Origin: Adiantum capillus-veneris
Taxonomy: Eukaryota > Streptophyta > Polypodiopsida > Polypodiales > Pteridaceae
DNA length: 64,000 bases
Direction: 5' to 3'
Assembly (NCBI GenBank): GCA_014529385.2
Contig: CM043942.1
Location: forward strand, 33,107,969 to 33,171,968
Below, one piece after another: positions 43,230-54,393 of the stretch. How positions within the stretch are numbered: position 1 is the first letter of the stretch; each line of letters starts with the position of its first letter. The notes under the pieces are model-generated. The model worked only from the letters and a program-made list of their open reading frames with translations. It had not been told where the DNA came from and searched no databases. The position numbers and the translations under genes are program-made.

Positions 43230-44900
43230 TAATCTAGGAAAATTATCCTATATTTTTCTGAGAAGTTTTCCTAATTAATTAGGCATAATTACTCTGTTTT
43301 TTTGAGCAATTTTAATAGGGAAAATTAGTAAATGGATTTCAAATGTTGTGATATATTTATCAGTAGTTAATTAGGTATTCAAGAAGCCATGATAATTAAG
43401 AGAAGCTCAGAAAATTAATCTAGATAATTAAATTAGAGGAAATACCCTATTTTTTGAGTAATTTAAATAGGGGAAATTAGTAAATGGAATTCAAATGTTG
43501 TGATATATTTATCAGTGGTTAATTACGTGTTCAAGAACCCGCGATAATTAGGAGAAGCTCAGAAAGTTAATCTAGCTAATTACTTTAGCAGAAATACTCT
43601 ATTTTTTGAGTAATTTTAATAGGGGAAATTAGTAAATGGATTTCAAATGTGGTGATATATTTATCAGTAGTTAATTAGATGCTCAAAAACCAGTTATAAT
43701 TAAGAGAAGCTCAGAAAGTTAATATAGCTAATTAAGTTAGAAGAATTACTCTGTTTTTTGAGTAATTTAAATAGAGGAAATTAGTAAATGGATTGCAAAT
43801 GTTGAGATATATTTATCAGTAGTTTACTATGTATTCAAGAACCCGTGATATCTAGGAGAAGCTCAGAAAGTTAATCTAGCTAATTAAGTTAGCAGAAATA
43901 CTCTGTTTTGTGAGTAATTTAAATAGGGAAAATTAGTAAATGGATTTCAAATGTTCGGATATATTTATCAATAGTTAATTAGGTGTTCAAAAACCAATGA
44001 TAATTAGGAGAAGCTCAAAAAAGTAATCTAGCTAATTAATTTAGTAGAAATACTCTGTTTTTTGAGTAACTTAAATAGGGAAAATTAGTAAATGGAATTC
44101 AAATGTTGTGGTATATTTATTAGTAGTTAATTAGATGCTCAAAAATTTTTGATAATTAGGAGAAGCTCAGAAAGTTAATATAGCTAATTAAGTTAGGAGA
44201 ACTACTTGGTTTTTTGAGTAATTTAAATAGGGGAAATTAGTAAATTGAATTCAAATGTTGTGATATATTTACCAAGGGTTAATTAGGTATTAAGAAACCC
44301 GTGATAATTAGGGGAAGCTCAGATAATTAATCTAGATAATTATTTGAGTAGAAAAACTCTGATTTTTAGACAAATTAAATAGGGAAAATTAGCAAATAGA
44401 TTCAAATTGAATTGAATTTTTTATGAGAGGTTAATTAGAGGTTATGAAATCTGTGATAATTATGCTGATCTCAGATAATTAGTTTAACTAATTATCTTAG
44501 TGAAATTACGATATTTTTAGGGGTAAATTAAAAGGGGAAATTAGTAAATCATGTTCTATAATTATATGCTATTTATTAGAGGTATATTATAAGGTAAAAA
44601 GGCGGTGGTAATTATGTCAAGGTTAGAAAAGTAGTATAGATGTTTATCTAAGTCAAATTACACTATTTTTAGCTAAAAATTAAAGAGGAAAATTAGTAAA
44701 TCATGCTATATGATTACATGCTATTTTTTCAGAGCTGTATTATATGGTAAAGAGTCCGTGATAATTATGGCAAGGTTAGAAAAGTAGTAAAGTATTATTT
44801 AAGTCAAATTACCCTAAATTTAGCTAAAAATTGAAGATGGAAATTATATAACTAAGTTTAAAAATAATAAGATAATTACCAAAGGTCAAAAGTATCCTTA
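43230..44900. repeat. 152-bp tandem array in insertion C
   Basis: About ten units. The marker GGGAAA(A)TTAGTAAATGG recurs at roughly 43320, 43472, 43624, 43776, 43928, 44079, 44233, 44384, 44534, 44682 and 44834. Units are AT-rich and become more divergent to the right. No coding potential. Confidence 0.9.
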
Positions 44901-45382
44901 TCTACTTGTGGTAATTATACCATAGTTAATTAGTGAGGTTAGTAAATTATAATTGACCAAAAGTCCTATTTTTAGCAAACGATTAATTAAAATAAATAGA
45001 CTTTGTGGTTAAAAGTTTTTAGAAAAATTATAGTAAGTATAAACCTATGTTATCAAGTTAAGGAAATGAAATCTTTAAGAGAAATTAAATACAATAAATA
45101 TTAAGCCCAAAATAAGTAAATTATTAGCTTAAAAGTTGATAGGAAAATTAGGAAAAAGATATAGAAAATTATAAAGTTAGGAGAGTTTAGAAAACCCTTA
45201 GGGAAGCGGTGGAAGAAGTTATCATGCTTATATAGACAAATAAAAAATTACTAGGTTAAGAATTTATCAATTAAGACTATAAATTTAACCTTGGATGGGT
45301 TACGGTTGAATACAAAGGTTAATTCTAGATTTTGAATTATTTACCTAATGATTATACGTCTTTTTTATAAGGATAAGAAGTT

Positions 45383-45568
45383 ATGGCATCAAAAAGAACC
45401 CGAGCAAATCCTACATCTGATGATGAGAAAGTAGCTCCAAAACAAACTAGAGCGTCGCACGACGACGAAGCTGGGCCTAGTAGTAGGCCTACGGAGGAGA
45501 ATCTTCAGGCGTCAGCACAGCAGCAGATGGCCAATCAATCCCAGGTGGGTGTCCCATTGTTCAATTAA
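45383..45568 (+). CDS. Small frame, copy 1, in insertion C
   Basis: 61 residues, MASKRTRANPTSDDEKVAPK... ending VPLFN. It is polar and acidic, Ser/Gln-rich, with no known domain. The sequence CCCAG/GTGGGT near its end (45540-45550) fits a plant 5' splice site, so it may be a first exon whose product continues beyond this element. It could instead be a Gag N-terminus remnant or chance. Confidence 0.35.
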   Translation: MASKRTRANPTSDDEKVAPKQTRASHDDEAGPSSRPTEENLQASAQQQMANQSQVGVPLFN

Positions 45569-45716
45569 GTCTTTAATTAGTTTAAGTTATTTTATAAGTT
45601 AGCAATTAAGACTATAAATTAACCTTGGATTGGTTACGGTTGAATACAAAGGTTAAGTTTAGATTTTGAATTATTTACCTAATGATTAGACGTCTTTTTT
45701 ATAAGGATAAGAAGTT

Positions 45717-45902
45717 ATGGCATCAAAAAGAACCCGAGCAAATCCTACATCTGATGATGAGAAAGTAGCTCCAAAACAAACTAGAGCGTCGCACGACGAC
45801 GAAGCCGGGCCTAGTAGTAGGCCTACGGAGGAGAGTCTTCAGGCGTCAGCGCAGCAGCAGATGGCCAATCAATCCCAGGTGGGTGTCCCATTGTTCAATT
45901 AA
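45717..45902 (+). CDS. Small frame, copy 2, in insertion C
   Basis: Same 61-residue frame in the second duplicate, with one visible amino-acid difference (EEN to EES). Start context and the GTGGGT site are kept. Preservation may just reflect a recent duplication. Confidence 0.35.
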   Translation: MASKRTRANPTSDDEKVAPKQTRASHDDEAGPSSRPTEESLQASAQQQMANQSQVGVPLFN

Positions 45903-47257
45903 GTCTTTAATTAGTTTAAGTTATTTTATAAGTTAGCATTGCATGCGTAAGAAGAATAATCTAGCTGAAAACGGAAGGTAACTTCCAACGTGCATTTGTT
46001 TATAATATAGGAAAGAATTGTTTGGGTTAAAACTGGTTGAATTAGGAAAGATATGTTTGATCATCCTTAAGACAGCTCACCTCCGACTCCTTGATATAAA
46101 TTGATGATAATGATTGGCTTTCTAGCCACGGTTAAGTCGGTTACCGCCATGAACGATGAGTTTCTACTCCGTGTCATGTCTTGATGTTTCTACATAAGTT
46201 AGGATACCGTTTTTATCCTAGGGGAGCCGCCCGGTTGTATGGGCAACTGGTTTGGTGTATGGGCACCCGGAACCTTGGGTGGGGGTTTATCCACTCCGGA
46301 TTTGAATAAGGAATGGGTGCCGTTTTTCACCCTTAGGTGGTCTTGAGACAAGAAGAGTACTGGTCATGGTTATTATGAATAATGTTTTGATTGACAGTAC
46401 CCTGTCTTAAGTTTAAAGATGTCTGTTTTCTAAAAGAATGCTTTCAATGCTGTCTTTAATAATTGATTCAAGGAATTACTGTGACAGAAAGTTAAAAGAA
46501 ACCATTATTTTAAATGTTTAAAACAATGTGATAGTAAGATAAATGAATCATGTGTGAGTGCGGGGTGGTAAGTGGGGATTGACTAAGGTTGTCAATCATG
46601 GACGGGTGGACCTGATTAGTCAGGTAACTATCCATTCCCGCGCACTAAAACGTTTTAGAAACTTCTTCACTTGGAAGAGAAATCCACCAACGGCTGTGCC
46701 CTCACATATGTTAGGGGGAAAACAGCGTTGGCTAAGGAAACCATATTCTAAATGATGAAGTTATAGGGCCGGAATAAGAATTTTTTTTTGTAGGTCGTTT
46801 GAATACGTGGTCCCGTTTTCGCTGCGAGACAGGACTAGGTCTTCTTCTAAGGCTATAGACCCAAGCCATTGTCAATGGCAAAGGTTTATTCCTTGGATTT
46901 TTCTTGTCTAGAGACTCCGATTTTTATAAGACCTAGAGACCTGTCAAGGATCCCATCCCGATCTCGGTATAGGCGGGTTGGGGACATTACAATACAGATG
47001 TGCATACGATCTGTCTGGTCAACCTTCCAAGGAGGTGATACATGCATTGTATCAAAGGATCATGTTTTTGCCATCCTATCACCTCCAGGCCTTTGAAGAA
47101 GCTTTCTACACCGGCTTTTTCACAATCAGCACTGATATATTCGGCCTGACACTACTGGCTCAACATGCAAGATATGAGTCACTGCTCAAGATGAGAGAAA
47201 GCCTAAGATAAAGATTCAAGAAGTAGCTCAACAGCCATGTCGGAGACGACATGAGCA

Positions 47258-47270
47258 AGGAGGAGGGGAG
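47258..47270 (+). other. 3' polypurine tract of element B
   Basis: AGGAGGAGGGGAG directly before the 3' LTR start TGTTAGAAGC. Confidence 0.93.
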
Positions 47271-48199
47271 TGTTAGAAGCTGGACACACCCTACGGAAAA
47301 TGACTGCTCGGCAGATTATTATTTTTTGTAATTATTCATTTATTGAGAACACCCCGACATTTCACCTTTGTAAATATTGGGGCTTACAGAAGTTTCCAGA
47401 TTGTATCCCAGTTTTGACATTTAGATTGAGTAGATGGTTAAAATGGAACATTAGAGTTTGAGAATTGTAAGGTATTTATACCACTTTTTGACCTTAATGA
47501 AAAACCTTTTGTCATTTTTAAAAGTTTGAAGTCTGTGAGTGAGCGTACTGTGTACGAGAGAGAGTGAGAGCTTCATTTTGATGCTACGCGCGCACCGGTG
47601 GTCGGAATCGAGTGCGGAGAAGTGCAGCGTGCTGCCCCCGATGAGAGCTACACACCAATACCTACATTGCGCGCGTACGGTCCGGTTTTGCGAGCTTCAT
47701 CTACGAGCTTCATCTGGTGATTCGGTGAACATACGTTGTCCGATTTTGCATTGCAGCATATCCACGCGTTCGCATTGAGTAGAGCTACACATTAGGCACT
47801 TTAGATTTCGGAAACGACGACTTGAAAATTTTGGCCAGACATCCTACCTGATTTTGCACCAGGTGTTTTGGGTTGGGATTTTGGTTCATAGACCTTAGGG
47901 AGAGCGACCTATTGTTGTTAATAGGGTCTCCTTCAAGTTATGTGGCGTTTCGAGATTGTTTGATGAGTATTCGGCTCTAGAAAGCGTTGTAGGAAGTTTC
48001 CTCTTATGCACTCTTGAAGGCTGTGGCTTAAACATTGGGTAGAGACCTCTATAGGAATCAGTTAGGAGTTGGTCGAATGTAGGTTGACACCCTATGCTTG
48101 CTTCCACGCATATGGGGGTCGAGCTTCGTCCTTAGCTGACAAATCTTGTTAGGTGAGTTCTCGCTGTGCTGACGTTCGCCGCGGCGTATCCGTCCAACA
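47271..48199 (+). repeat. 3' LTR of element B
   Basis: 929 bp, partner of 25176-26103. Differences of several percent by eye (for example GGTGGTGGAAATTG against GGTGGTCGGAATCG). It carries AGACATCCTACCTG at 47837. Followed by the duplicated AAGGT. Confidence 0.95.
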
Positions 48200-48204
48200 A
48201 AGGT

Positions 48205-48930
48205 TTACCAGTAATAGGGTAGCACATCATAGCCATCCTTATCGCAAAATTTTGTCGTTGGGCTATCTATAATGGTACAGACATCTAATGTTGCTAGTAT
48301 GTGTTCCCATTCTAGAGGTTCTAAGGCATCTTCGGGAAAAGGTTCCGGAATGTAATCCTTGTCCTCAATAGCTCTTTCTAAGATGCATTCCTCTCTTTTT
48401 AAGCTTCCACAATGTGAAGCTCTGCACATCCATAGCTCATTTTTCTGCCCTTACCATCCTGGGAGTTCGGACCCTGCCAATGTAGTTGAATCAAACTCTT
48501 CCACTGGTGTCTGGTTCACATCCTTGTAACTATGGTCTTTTAGGTATAGTTTGGTTGTAGTTTCCCCATGTCTGAGGTATATGTGGTAACTCCAATCCCG
48601 GACCATCTTTAATTGTCTTATGAATGGTCTTCCCAAGATGATCTCGTAATTGTTCTTTTTGTCGAAATCAACTATTGCAAATGTATGCTCATACTCGATT
48701 CCACAAGAGGTGACAATTACTTTTTCTAAAAGTCCTAGAGTCTTTTCCATGAACCCATCTGCTAGTTGCAATTTCATTCTGGTAGCTCTCAAAGACGGTT
48801 TTTTCTCATTTTTTCCAGATTTCTTTGGTGGCGATAGTGACTCCCGCTCCAATGTCAAGAATAGCTTTGGATACTACTCCCTGGAATTCTACTGGTAGTG
48901 TGGTATTTCCATCTTCTCCCTCACAATATT
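48205..48930 (-). pseudogene. Retropepsin 1 of element A, disrupted
   Basis: The active-site loop reads AILDIGAGVTIATKEIW, i.e. D-I-G-A where B has D-S-G-A. A frameshift near 48830 follows, and the late motif NYEIILGRPFIRQLKM is in the next frame (48451-48858). The acidic C-terminus (ECILERAIEDKDYIPEPF) follows after a stop. The frame is cut by B at the equivalent of B position 32643. Not functional. Confidence 0.85.
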
Positions 48931-51875
48931 CTCCAACCTTGTTTAAAGGTACTGGCCTAGTGTTTAGTTGAGGCTTGTCCAATTCTCTGATCCCTTCTTG
49001 AAGCTTCGAGGTAGGGTCTTTTACTCCAAATTTTTCTAAGCATTTGCCTACGGTGGTCCACATGTTTGGTCGTAACCTCAGGAGTTCGGCTAACGTGATT
49101 GTGCATGCCATAGGGGTGGACAATAACTCAATCAACCCTTGTGAATCCATAACTCTGTTGGAAGAAAGTCTTTGAGATGGGATTGCTCTCACCTCAGACT
49201 TAGCTTCATACTCCCCTAGGTAGGAGGGTAAAGTTTTTAGCGAGTCTGGTTGGCTGTGCCCCGAACTAATTAAACCATGGTCCCCCCCTTGTGAATGCAT
49301 ATCAAAGTTCATTTGTGATCTTGCCTCAAACTCTTCAATGGGAGGTAAGATCTCATTTTTCCCCTTTCTAGTGCTATTTATTTGGTGGTCCACCCTGCTA
49401 GCTTCATTTGCTTCCCGGATTTGCTTCCACAGGTCATCTAGACTGTTACAATCCTTACCCATTTTTACCAATGTTTAAGCTGGAAACCATCAATTGTCTC
49501 ATCTGTTGTATTTGACACTATGATAGGTTCTCTCCTAGACTTAGAGGCAGTCGCGAGTCTCTCCTTTGTGTCTACTTGTTTCTCTAGGGTTGGTTTGATA
49601 GGGGTTGGAGCTGGTACCTTGTGCCAACTTGCAGGTTTACCAAGCGGATTTTCTATCAAGGATTGGGCTGTTTCAATCATCTTTTGACACATTTCCAACC
49701 TTTGTTTTTCTATTTCTGCATATGGATAAGGCATCCATCTTTGCTCTTGGTTTTGGTTGTTTTTCTGGCTTCATATGCTTTTAAAAGTGCGTCCAGCTGC
49801 TCATTCACTTTTTCTACCAGCACTAATCCTCCCGATTCTGCACTTTTGGGTTCTACTATTTCCTTGGCTCCTTTGGTTGTAGCAACGTGTGAACTTAAAC
49901 TAGTTAGATCCTCTAACCGCTCCAATCTATCCTTTGTGTGTTTTAACTCCTCGGATAGACCCGTTTGCTTTCGTTCTCTCCTGGCTTTCATACGCGCCTT
50001 TTTAGCTTTCCAAGTGCTTCTCTGATTTTTCATTTCTGCACTTGGGGCATCGGTCTTTGGCTCTTCAATTATGGTTTCGTTTGTCATTCATTGAGCTTGT
50101 GCTCGTGTCATTGTCTGAATAGGTATTATTGTCTCATTTTCTGACCCTCCATTGGAAGGCACTGCTTCCAGCATGTTCAAAATAGTTTTTGCTCCTTTGC
50201 TTGGGTTCTTAGAGCAATCAGGAATCAAGTGAGTAATTCCACACTCGGTGCAATACGCGTTGACTCTAATAATTTCATCGTAAGGACAATCCCTTAGCCA
50301 ATGATCTCCGCCACACATGTAGCAGGGTCCCTTAGGGTGTTGAGGTGCTCCTTGAGCTCCTCTCTGTTGGTATGCATGCCTCTACCCGCCCATGCCTCCG
50401 TTGGCTATGAACAACAGTGTTTGTTCATCCAAGCTGTATCTTCCTTCTCCTGCTGCCTGTGCAGCTGTTGGTGGTCCTGTACTTCCAATCATGCTCTAAG
50501 GTTCTGGCGTTGGGGGTTCTTTCGGTGGATAATAGATAGGATTTGCTACATATACATTGGAATATTTGTAATATGCATGCATAGGTACCAAAGCCTTCTC
50601 TTCTGGTTCGTTTATCGTTGGTGTGTATCTTATGTTGACCGGTCGTAATCCTGGTAGGGGTGGTTGTTTCCCCAATACTGGTTGTGGTCTTTCAACACCT
50701 ACAGGTCCTTGTAGATTGCCTGCTTGATACCTAGGCATCAGTGGAAGTTGAGGAGATGCTACCTGAGCTTGGGGAGCATAAGGTCGCTCTCTCACATATC
50801 CCTTGTTATAATAACATTCCTCCGTCACATGGTTTGTCCATTTTTGTTCAATAGCACACCACTTCGGCTGCTTAGCCTGAGGCTTGGCATACATATTACT
50901 TTTTTTTAGCACTTCCTTCATAAGCTGCTCCTGGCTTACATCTACTTCTCCTTTTGGTGCTGTGTTAGCGAACTTGCTTCCACTTTGTTGTGAGGATGAA
51001 TCGTCATCAAGATCCTTGAATTCACCCTCCTTGTAGACTGCATAATTGTCTACAAGGTAAAGAGCCTCCTTAGTTAACTCATCTAACGTCGTGCTCCTCT
51101 TCATATGTAAGTCCTTCTGGAGATATGCATTCCTCAGTCCTTGAATAAATATAAGCATAAGTCTGGACTGGGTTGGCAGTTCTTCCACAGGGCAGAACTT
51201 CACATATCTTTTTAGTCGTAGGGTTGCTTTTTGCACAGATTCCCGTTCGTTCTGTTTGAATTTATGGATTTGTGAGACTGTATTATGAGCTATCCCCCTT
51301 TGTGAGAATTCCTCAATAAACTCGTCAAAAACCTCCTCCATAGACTTGAAATCTCTACGCTCCACATAGTCAAACCAAGTAGCGGCATCCTCTTCTAGGG
51401 TAAGTCCAAACCCTGCAAATTGGGTAGGGAAGTCCGAAACTTCTTCAGCTCTAATTACATGCACAAAGGCTGCTACATGATCCCTAGGATCTCTGTTTCC
51501 CGTGTATTTGTTGTTTACCCATTTTTGCACATGAGAAGGTCTAATTCTACGATGGTCTACAAATCTCATCATTGGTTCTCCTGGTCCTACTCGATATACC
51601 TCCTTTGGCCTTCGGTAGTGGGAGGGTTCCTCTCCCAGAGGTGCCCCTAAGCCATAATTTTTGATGGTTCTTGCAAGAGGTGGTTCATCTCTTCTAACTC
51701 GTTCTATGGGTTGTCTTCTGGGCTCTATCGACTCTTGATTTTTTGGCTTACTCGCGCCTTGACACTGTGAATAGACTGGTGGTTCTTGTAAATATCTTAG
51801 CCCTCTTGCGGCTGGATAACCATCTCTATTTTGGTCTTGTTCTAATGTCGCACTTTGTTGAAGCCATGCCTGCAA
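48931..51875 (-). pseudogene. Gag of element A
   Basis: The best-preserved Gag of the family: 50496-51875 is open for 459 residues. It has KWVNNKYTGNRDPRDHVAAF, LTLEEDAATWFDYVE, EEFSQRGIAHNTVSQIHKFK and RLMLIFIQGLRNAYLQKDL, i.e. a full Retrotrans_gag-like capsid. After a stop, the two short knuckles CYMCGGDHWLRDC and CTECGITHLIPDC (both CX2CX3HX4C) lie at 50088-50318. A coiled-coil spacer (KHTKDRLERLEDLTSLSS) and more acidic sequence follow to the protease, with several stops. Comparison with B dates the frameshift at B 29520 as a B-specific change. Confidence 0.88.
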
Positions 51876-51920
51876 TGATGGTTGGGTTGCTTGTTGGTTC
51901 TGGTAGTTGAACGTCTGTTG

Positions 51921-52832
51921 TCAGTTAGAATGTGATGTTGCGTCGTACTCTTCTGAAAATGGATTTGTTGACTTGCTAGGGGTATAGGTGGATCTTGGTA
52001 CTTCTTCGGGGGCATATGTCAATGTTTTTGGAACTGTTGCCTTTTCTACCTCCTCTAGGAGAATTCGTTTGTATTCTCGCCCGTACCTGTCAACGAAAAT
52101 GATATCCTTTCCCATAGCTATTTCATAAGAGAATAAGTAAAGAACCTTGTCTTTGCTTAATTCATTTGGGTAGGGTTATTTGCATCGAAAATAAGATACT
52201 ACTCCCTCGCTCTCATGCTTGTAAATTCCCACATTCTCATTATAGGTAAGGACCCTGGTTGTTTTTTTATCATACATAAAAAGAGCTCCAGGTCGATCAA
52301 TTTTTGGAGGCGGCTCTTGAGCCTCTAAAACCATTTTTCCTTTTGCCACATTATCTCCATATCTGTTGTAATCCTCAGGGTTACTAACTATCAGATAGTG
52401 GTTCCCCTTTTCGTCTCGGAATCTATCTCCATCATCATAGACTAAAATTATCTTCGGTCTCTAAGAAGGTCTTTCCTCTATACAAATACACTTGCGTCCC
52501 TGATAGTCAGAATAAACTAGGGCTCCCCTAGAGTTTGTTCCTTCTAAGAAGATTATAGTGAACTTGGCATCGTTCAAAGGGTTTTGGGAGGTACTTCCTC
52601 TTAGCATTGGTCCTTCACCAGAGAAACCTCCTGGCTATTGACTACCCATCATCAAGAAGGACTTATCTGATGAAGTATCAGTATCACTACCCTCCTCAAT
52701 GATCGGGGCTAATGGATCTAGCCTTGCCTGGGTTACACTTTCTTCAGTGGATACTAAGCGACCCTGATCACCTGCCACTTTTTGGTCTCTTGGAATGTTT
52801 CTTTCTGATCTTAAATTCATCAAACTTAGCAA
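51921..52832 (-). pseudogene. Novel N-terminal region before Gag, element A
   Basis: Counterpart of 28030-28872, broken by several stops. Visible pieces: MLSLMNLRSERN... at 52635-52832, acidic Ser-rich sequence, and IIFVDRYGREYKRILLEE at the Gag-proximal end. Conservation of the same two-part layout supports a real coding region. No known domain. Confidence 0.55.
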
Positions 52833-53240
52833 TGCAATTTATCACAAATCCAACCACTCACCTGGCCAGGGATCAGTTTTCGCACAACTTCTTGCCTTGC
52901 CTCTGAATATACCTGTACAAAAGCGTTTAATTTCGGCAATCGAATCAAAGCATTTAACCGCTAGAGGTGGTCTTAGTAATGATCGGTATAACTGGAGGGT
53001 TAACCTCAACCAATAATGTACTCTATACACATCAGATGTTCTTGATTAGGTCTGCTAATCTGGAACTGTACACCACCCAAGTGTTTATCAGTCTAGAGGT
53101 AAAGTCTTAATTCCATCTTTGCTCCATCAAAAGGTCAAACAAGGTCCAATTTTACTTCTGAAAGAAGTTCTGGAACTCTTAAGTCAATTGGAACATCACT
53201 CTATGTCCACAGTCAGATTTTGACTTCAATAGCATGCCTT

Positions 53241-53264
53241 AGACATACTACGCGTAGCATGTTT
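53241..53264. repeat. Family palindrome, A leader
   Basis: Three mismatches; core TACGCGTA kept. Confidence 0.85.
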
Positions 53265-53375
53265 AACTGCTCAAAATTGCTCCAAATTCAAACCACAGAC
53301 TCCTCTTAAGGTGCTGATCACTCTGTTATGCTCACAATTGGATTTGGAGTGCTAAATCATTCTAAATCATTGTGA

Positions 53376-53399
53376 ACACATCCTATATGTAGGATATCT
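53376..53399. repeat. Family palindrome, A leader, decayed
   Basis: Five mismatches, core TATATGTA; the weakest copy. Confidence 0.7.
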
Positions 53400-53620
53400 A
53401 AGTGCTGTGTTTGACTCTAGACTTGAGCCACAACTTCCCCTTCATGTGAGCAACCCAATGCTATGCTTAGATTTTAGTTTGGATTTCAAAAGACCCCAAA
53501 TTTAGCTATTCTAGCCTTTTTCAGTCAAAAATGCTAAAGTCTGCCTAAAACACAATTTCTCACCCAATTGAGATGAAACCTTTCTCATGCACTCAATTAA
53601 TCATGTAGATCATGCTTATG

Positions 53621-53680
53621 AGGACATCCTATGGTTTTGGTCTTAAAATAATACCTTGGCACAATTTGGGTAGGATGTTC
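53621..53680. repeat. Split palindrome, A leader
   Basis: GGACATCCTAT at 53622 and GGGTAGGATGTTC near 53668-53680, with about 38 bp between arms; inverted counterpart of 26931-26996 in B. Confidence 0.75.
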
Positions 53681-54076
53681 TGGCAATTCCTTTCTTTTGG
53701 CCTTATCTTGTCAAGACATGGTCAAGGCATCCCTTCCAAGTGAATATAGGGTAATTGCTACCTTCTAAACACACTGGTCAACTCAGATTTTCAAAATTCT
53801 CACCAGAACACCATGCTCCTTTTCTCAGACTAAAGTGCTACTTTGCCTTCCCTATGCTCTTAGCAAGTGCCAATATGCCTTACAAGTGCAAAAATATGCA
53901 AATTTCTCTCAATTTAAACCTTTTCTGAACTTTTACATTTTCTGAGTCCGCCTTTTACTTTTGGGCAATCCAATAAGGGGAAAACACTCAAGTCTATATG
54001 TTACTAGGGTGAAACCCACCCTCTGAACACACAGGTGACCTCAGTTCCCCCAAATTCCCTGCCAAAAACCCCCTAG

Positions 54077-54100
54077 AGACATTATACGTGTAGGATGTCT
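54077..54100. repeat. Family palindrome, A leader
   Basis: Three mismatches, all in the left half or core; right arm GTAGGATGTCT intact. Confidence 0.85.
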
Positions 54101-54393
54101 ACTGTCTTAAAATTTAAATTTTTTCTGACAGAAGTACTCCCTATGCTCAGCAGATCTCTCAGAAATACTCACAGAAACTTTTGAACTTCAATTCAGCTTC
54201 TAAACACTTTTTTCCATCTTTTGCAACTCTTTGATGAGGCTAACAACAAATATAACATGCATGAAGTGCTCCAGATCATAAATCATGATGTCCTACTTAC
54301 CCTACTCCTACACATCATGTGAGATGGTGATTTTGGTGTCTCGGTTATTTCTTGGTCTCCCCAGACTCTCAAGCTATCCTTTCACCGCCTCTA

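Larger units (their letters stand above)
45267..45934 (+). repeat. 334-bp tandem duplication in insertion C
   Basis: Copies at about 45267-45600 and 45601-45934 share the stretch GGTTACGGTTGAATACAAAGG and an identical short reading frame. They differ at few positions. Confidence 0.92.
42354..46991. mobile_element. Insertion C: solo-LTR-like element of 4.6 kb
   Basis: Starts TGTAAGGTTTCC and ends GGGACATTACA, flanked by the 5-bp duplication ATACA (42349-42353 and 46992-46996), and it splits a coding frame that continues on either side. No terminal direct repeats and no protease, RT or integrase were found. This is the signature of a solo LTR left after recombination. The end ...GGGGACATTACA and the length recall Del/Tekay-type chromovirus LTRs, but that is an inference. 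Internal features include a TATA box, a 152-bp array and a duplicated short frame. Just inside the left end is a hairpin with AAGGTTTC/GAAACCTT arms. Confidence 0.85.
39206..47211 (+). pseudogene. ORF-X of element B, interrupted by insertion C
   Basis: The ATG at 39206 opens MAAAKSPAKKKRMTIKDYLEE, a basic start, then a globular region of about 230 residues (IPEGTLKPTSTW; DLSNKGDSVTKRR; KLYNQYFHMC; YAAYVHDNMVKM; LITKVVYGALHAKGRWP). A charged linker, a long coiled coil (40720-41600) and a conserved C-terminal part (LQPSLPYPLLKYEATTINKR; PTWLNYPKLLGLKTGERISV; LTGAIKLFTGSPDLSCIM) follow. Insertion C splits it at 42353, and the last about 70 residues resume at 46992-47211 (LLAQHARYESLLKMRESLR). 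Frameshifts or stops near 40400, 40990, 41168 and 42100. Without C the gene is about 3.4 kb. A segment of about 25 residues present in A near 17820 is missing here. Function unknown. Confidence 0.78.
25176..48199 (+). mobile_element. Element B: 23-kb giant Ty3/gypsy-type retrotransposon
   Basis: Full-length insertion with two LTRs of 928 and 929 bp (TGTTAGAAGC ... GTCCAACA), a tRNA-Asp-type primer site and a 3' polypurine tract. The 5-bp target duplication AAGGT is at 25171-25175 and 48200-48204. It lies inside the first protease gene of element A, in opposite orientation: joining the flanks gives back a continuous A reading frame. Without insertion C (42354-46991) it is about 18.4 kb. It carries Gag, protease 1, RT, RNase H, two fingers, non-coding block and ORF-X, but the integrase core, its C-terminus and most of protease 2 are deleted relative to A. 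LTRs differ by several percent by eye, so it is not very recent. Confidence 0.95.
48200..54393 (-). mobile_element. Element A, 5' half
   Basis: Minus strand: leader with palindromes (54393 to 52833), novel N-terminal region, Gag, and the first part of protease 1, cut at 48204 by B. The frame YDVLPYY at the left end joins LIPAGDEYVDSPEQ at 25170, proving the split. At 54393 the chromovirus D begins, so the A 5' LTR and primer site lie outside the window. Confidence 0.92.
52833..54393 (-). other. 5' leader of element A
   Basis: Non-coding. Holds three palindromes and one split palindrome in the same order as B. Part of it (53400-53650) is closely similar to B 26930-27100. No GA microsatellite is visible here because the insertion of D cut the leader upstream of that point. 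Confidence 0.7.

Noticed and set aside
42354-46991. Insertion C as a DNA transposon or host gene
   Set aside because: TG...CA ends, 5-bp duplication, an LTR-placed TATA box and no transposase favour a solo LTR.
13553-54393. Treating A and B as one long element or as a tandem repeat
   Set aside because: Opposite orientations, separate LTR/primer/polypurine signals and the AAGGT duplication show a nested insertion.
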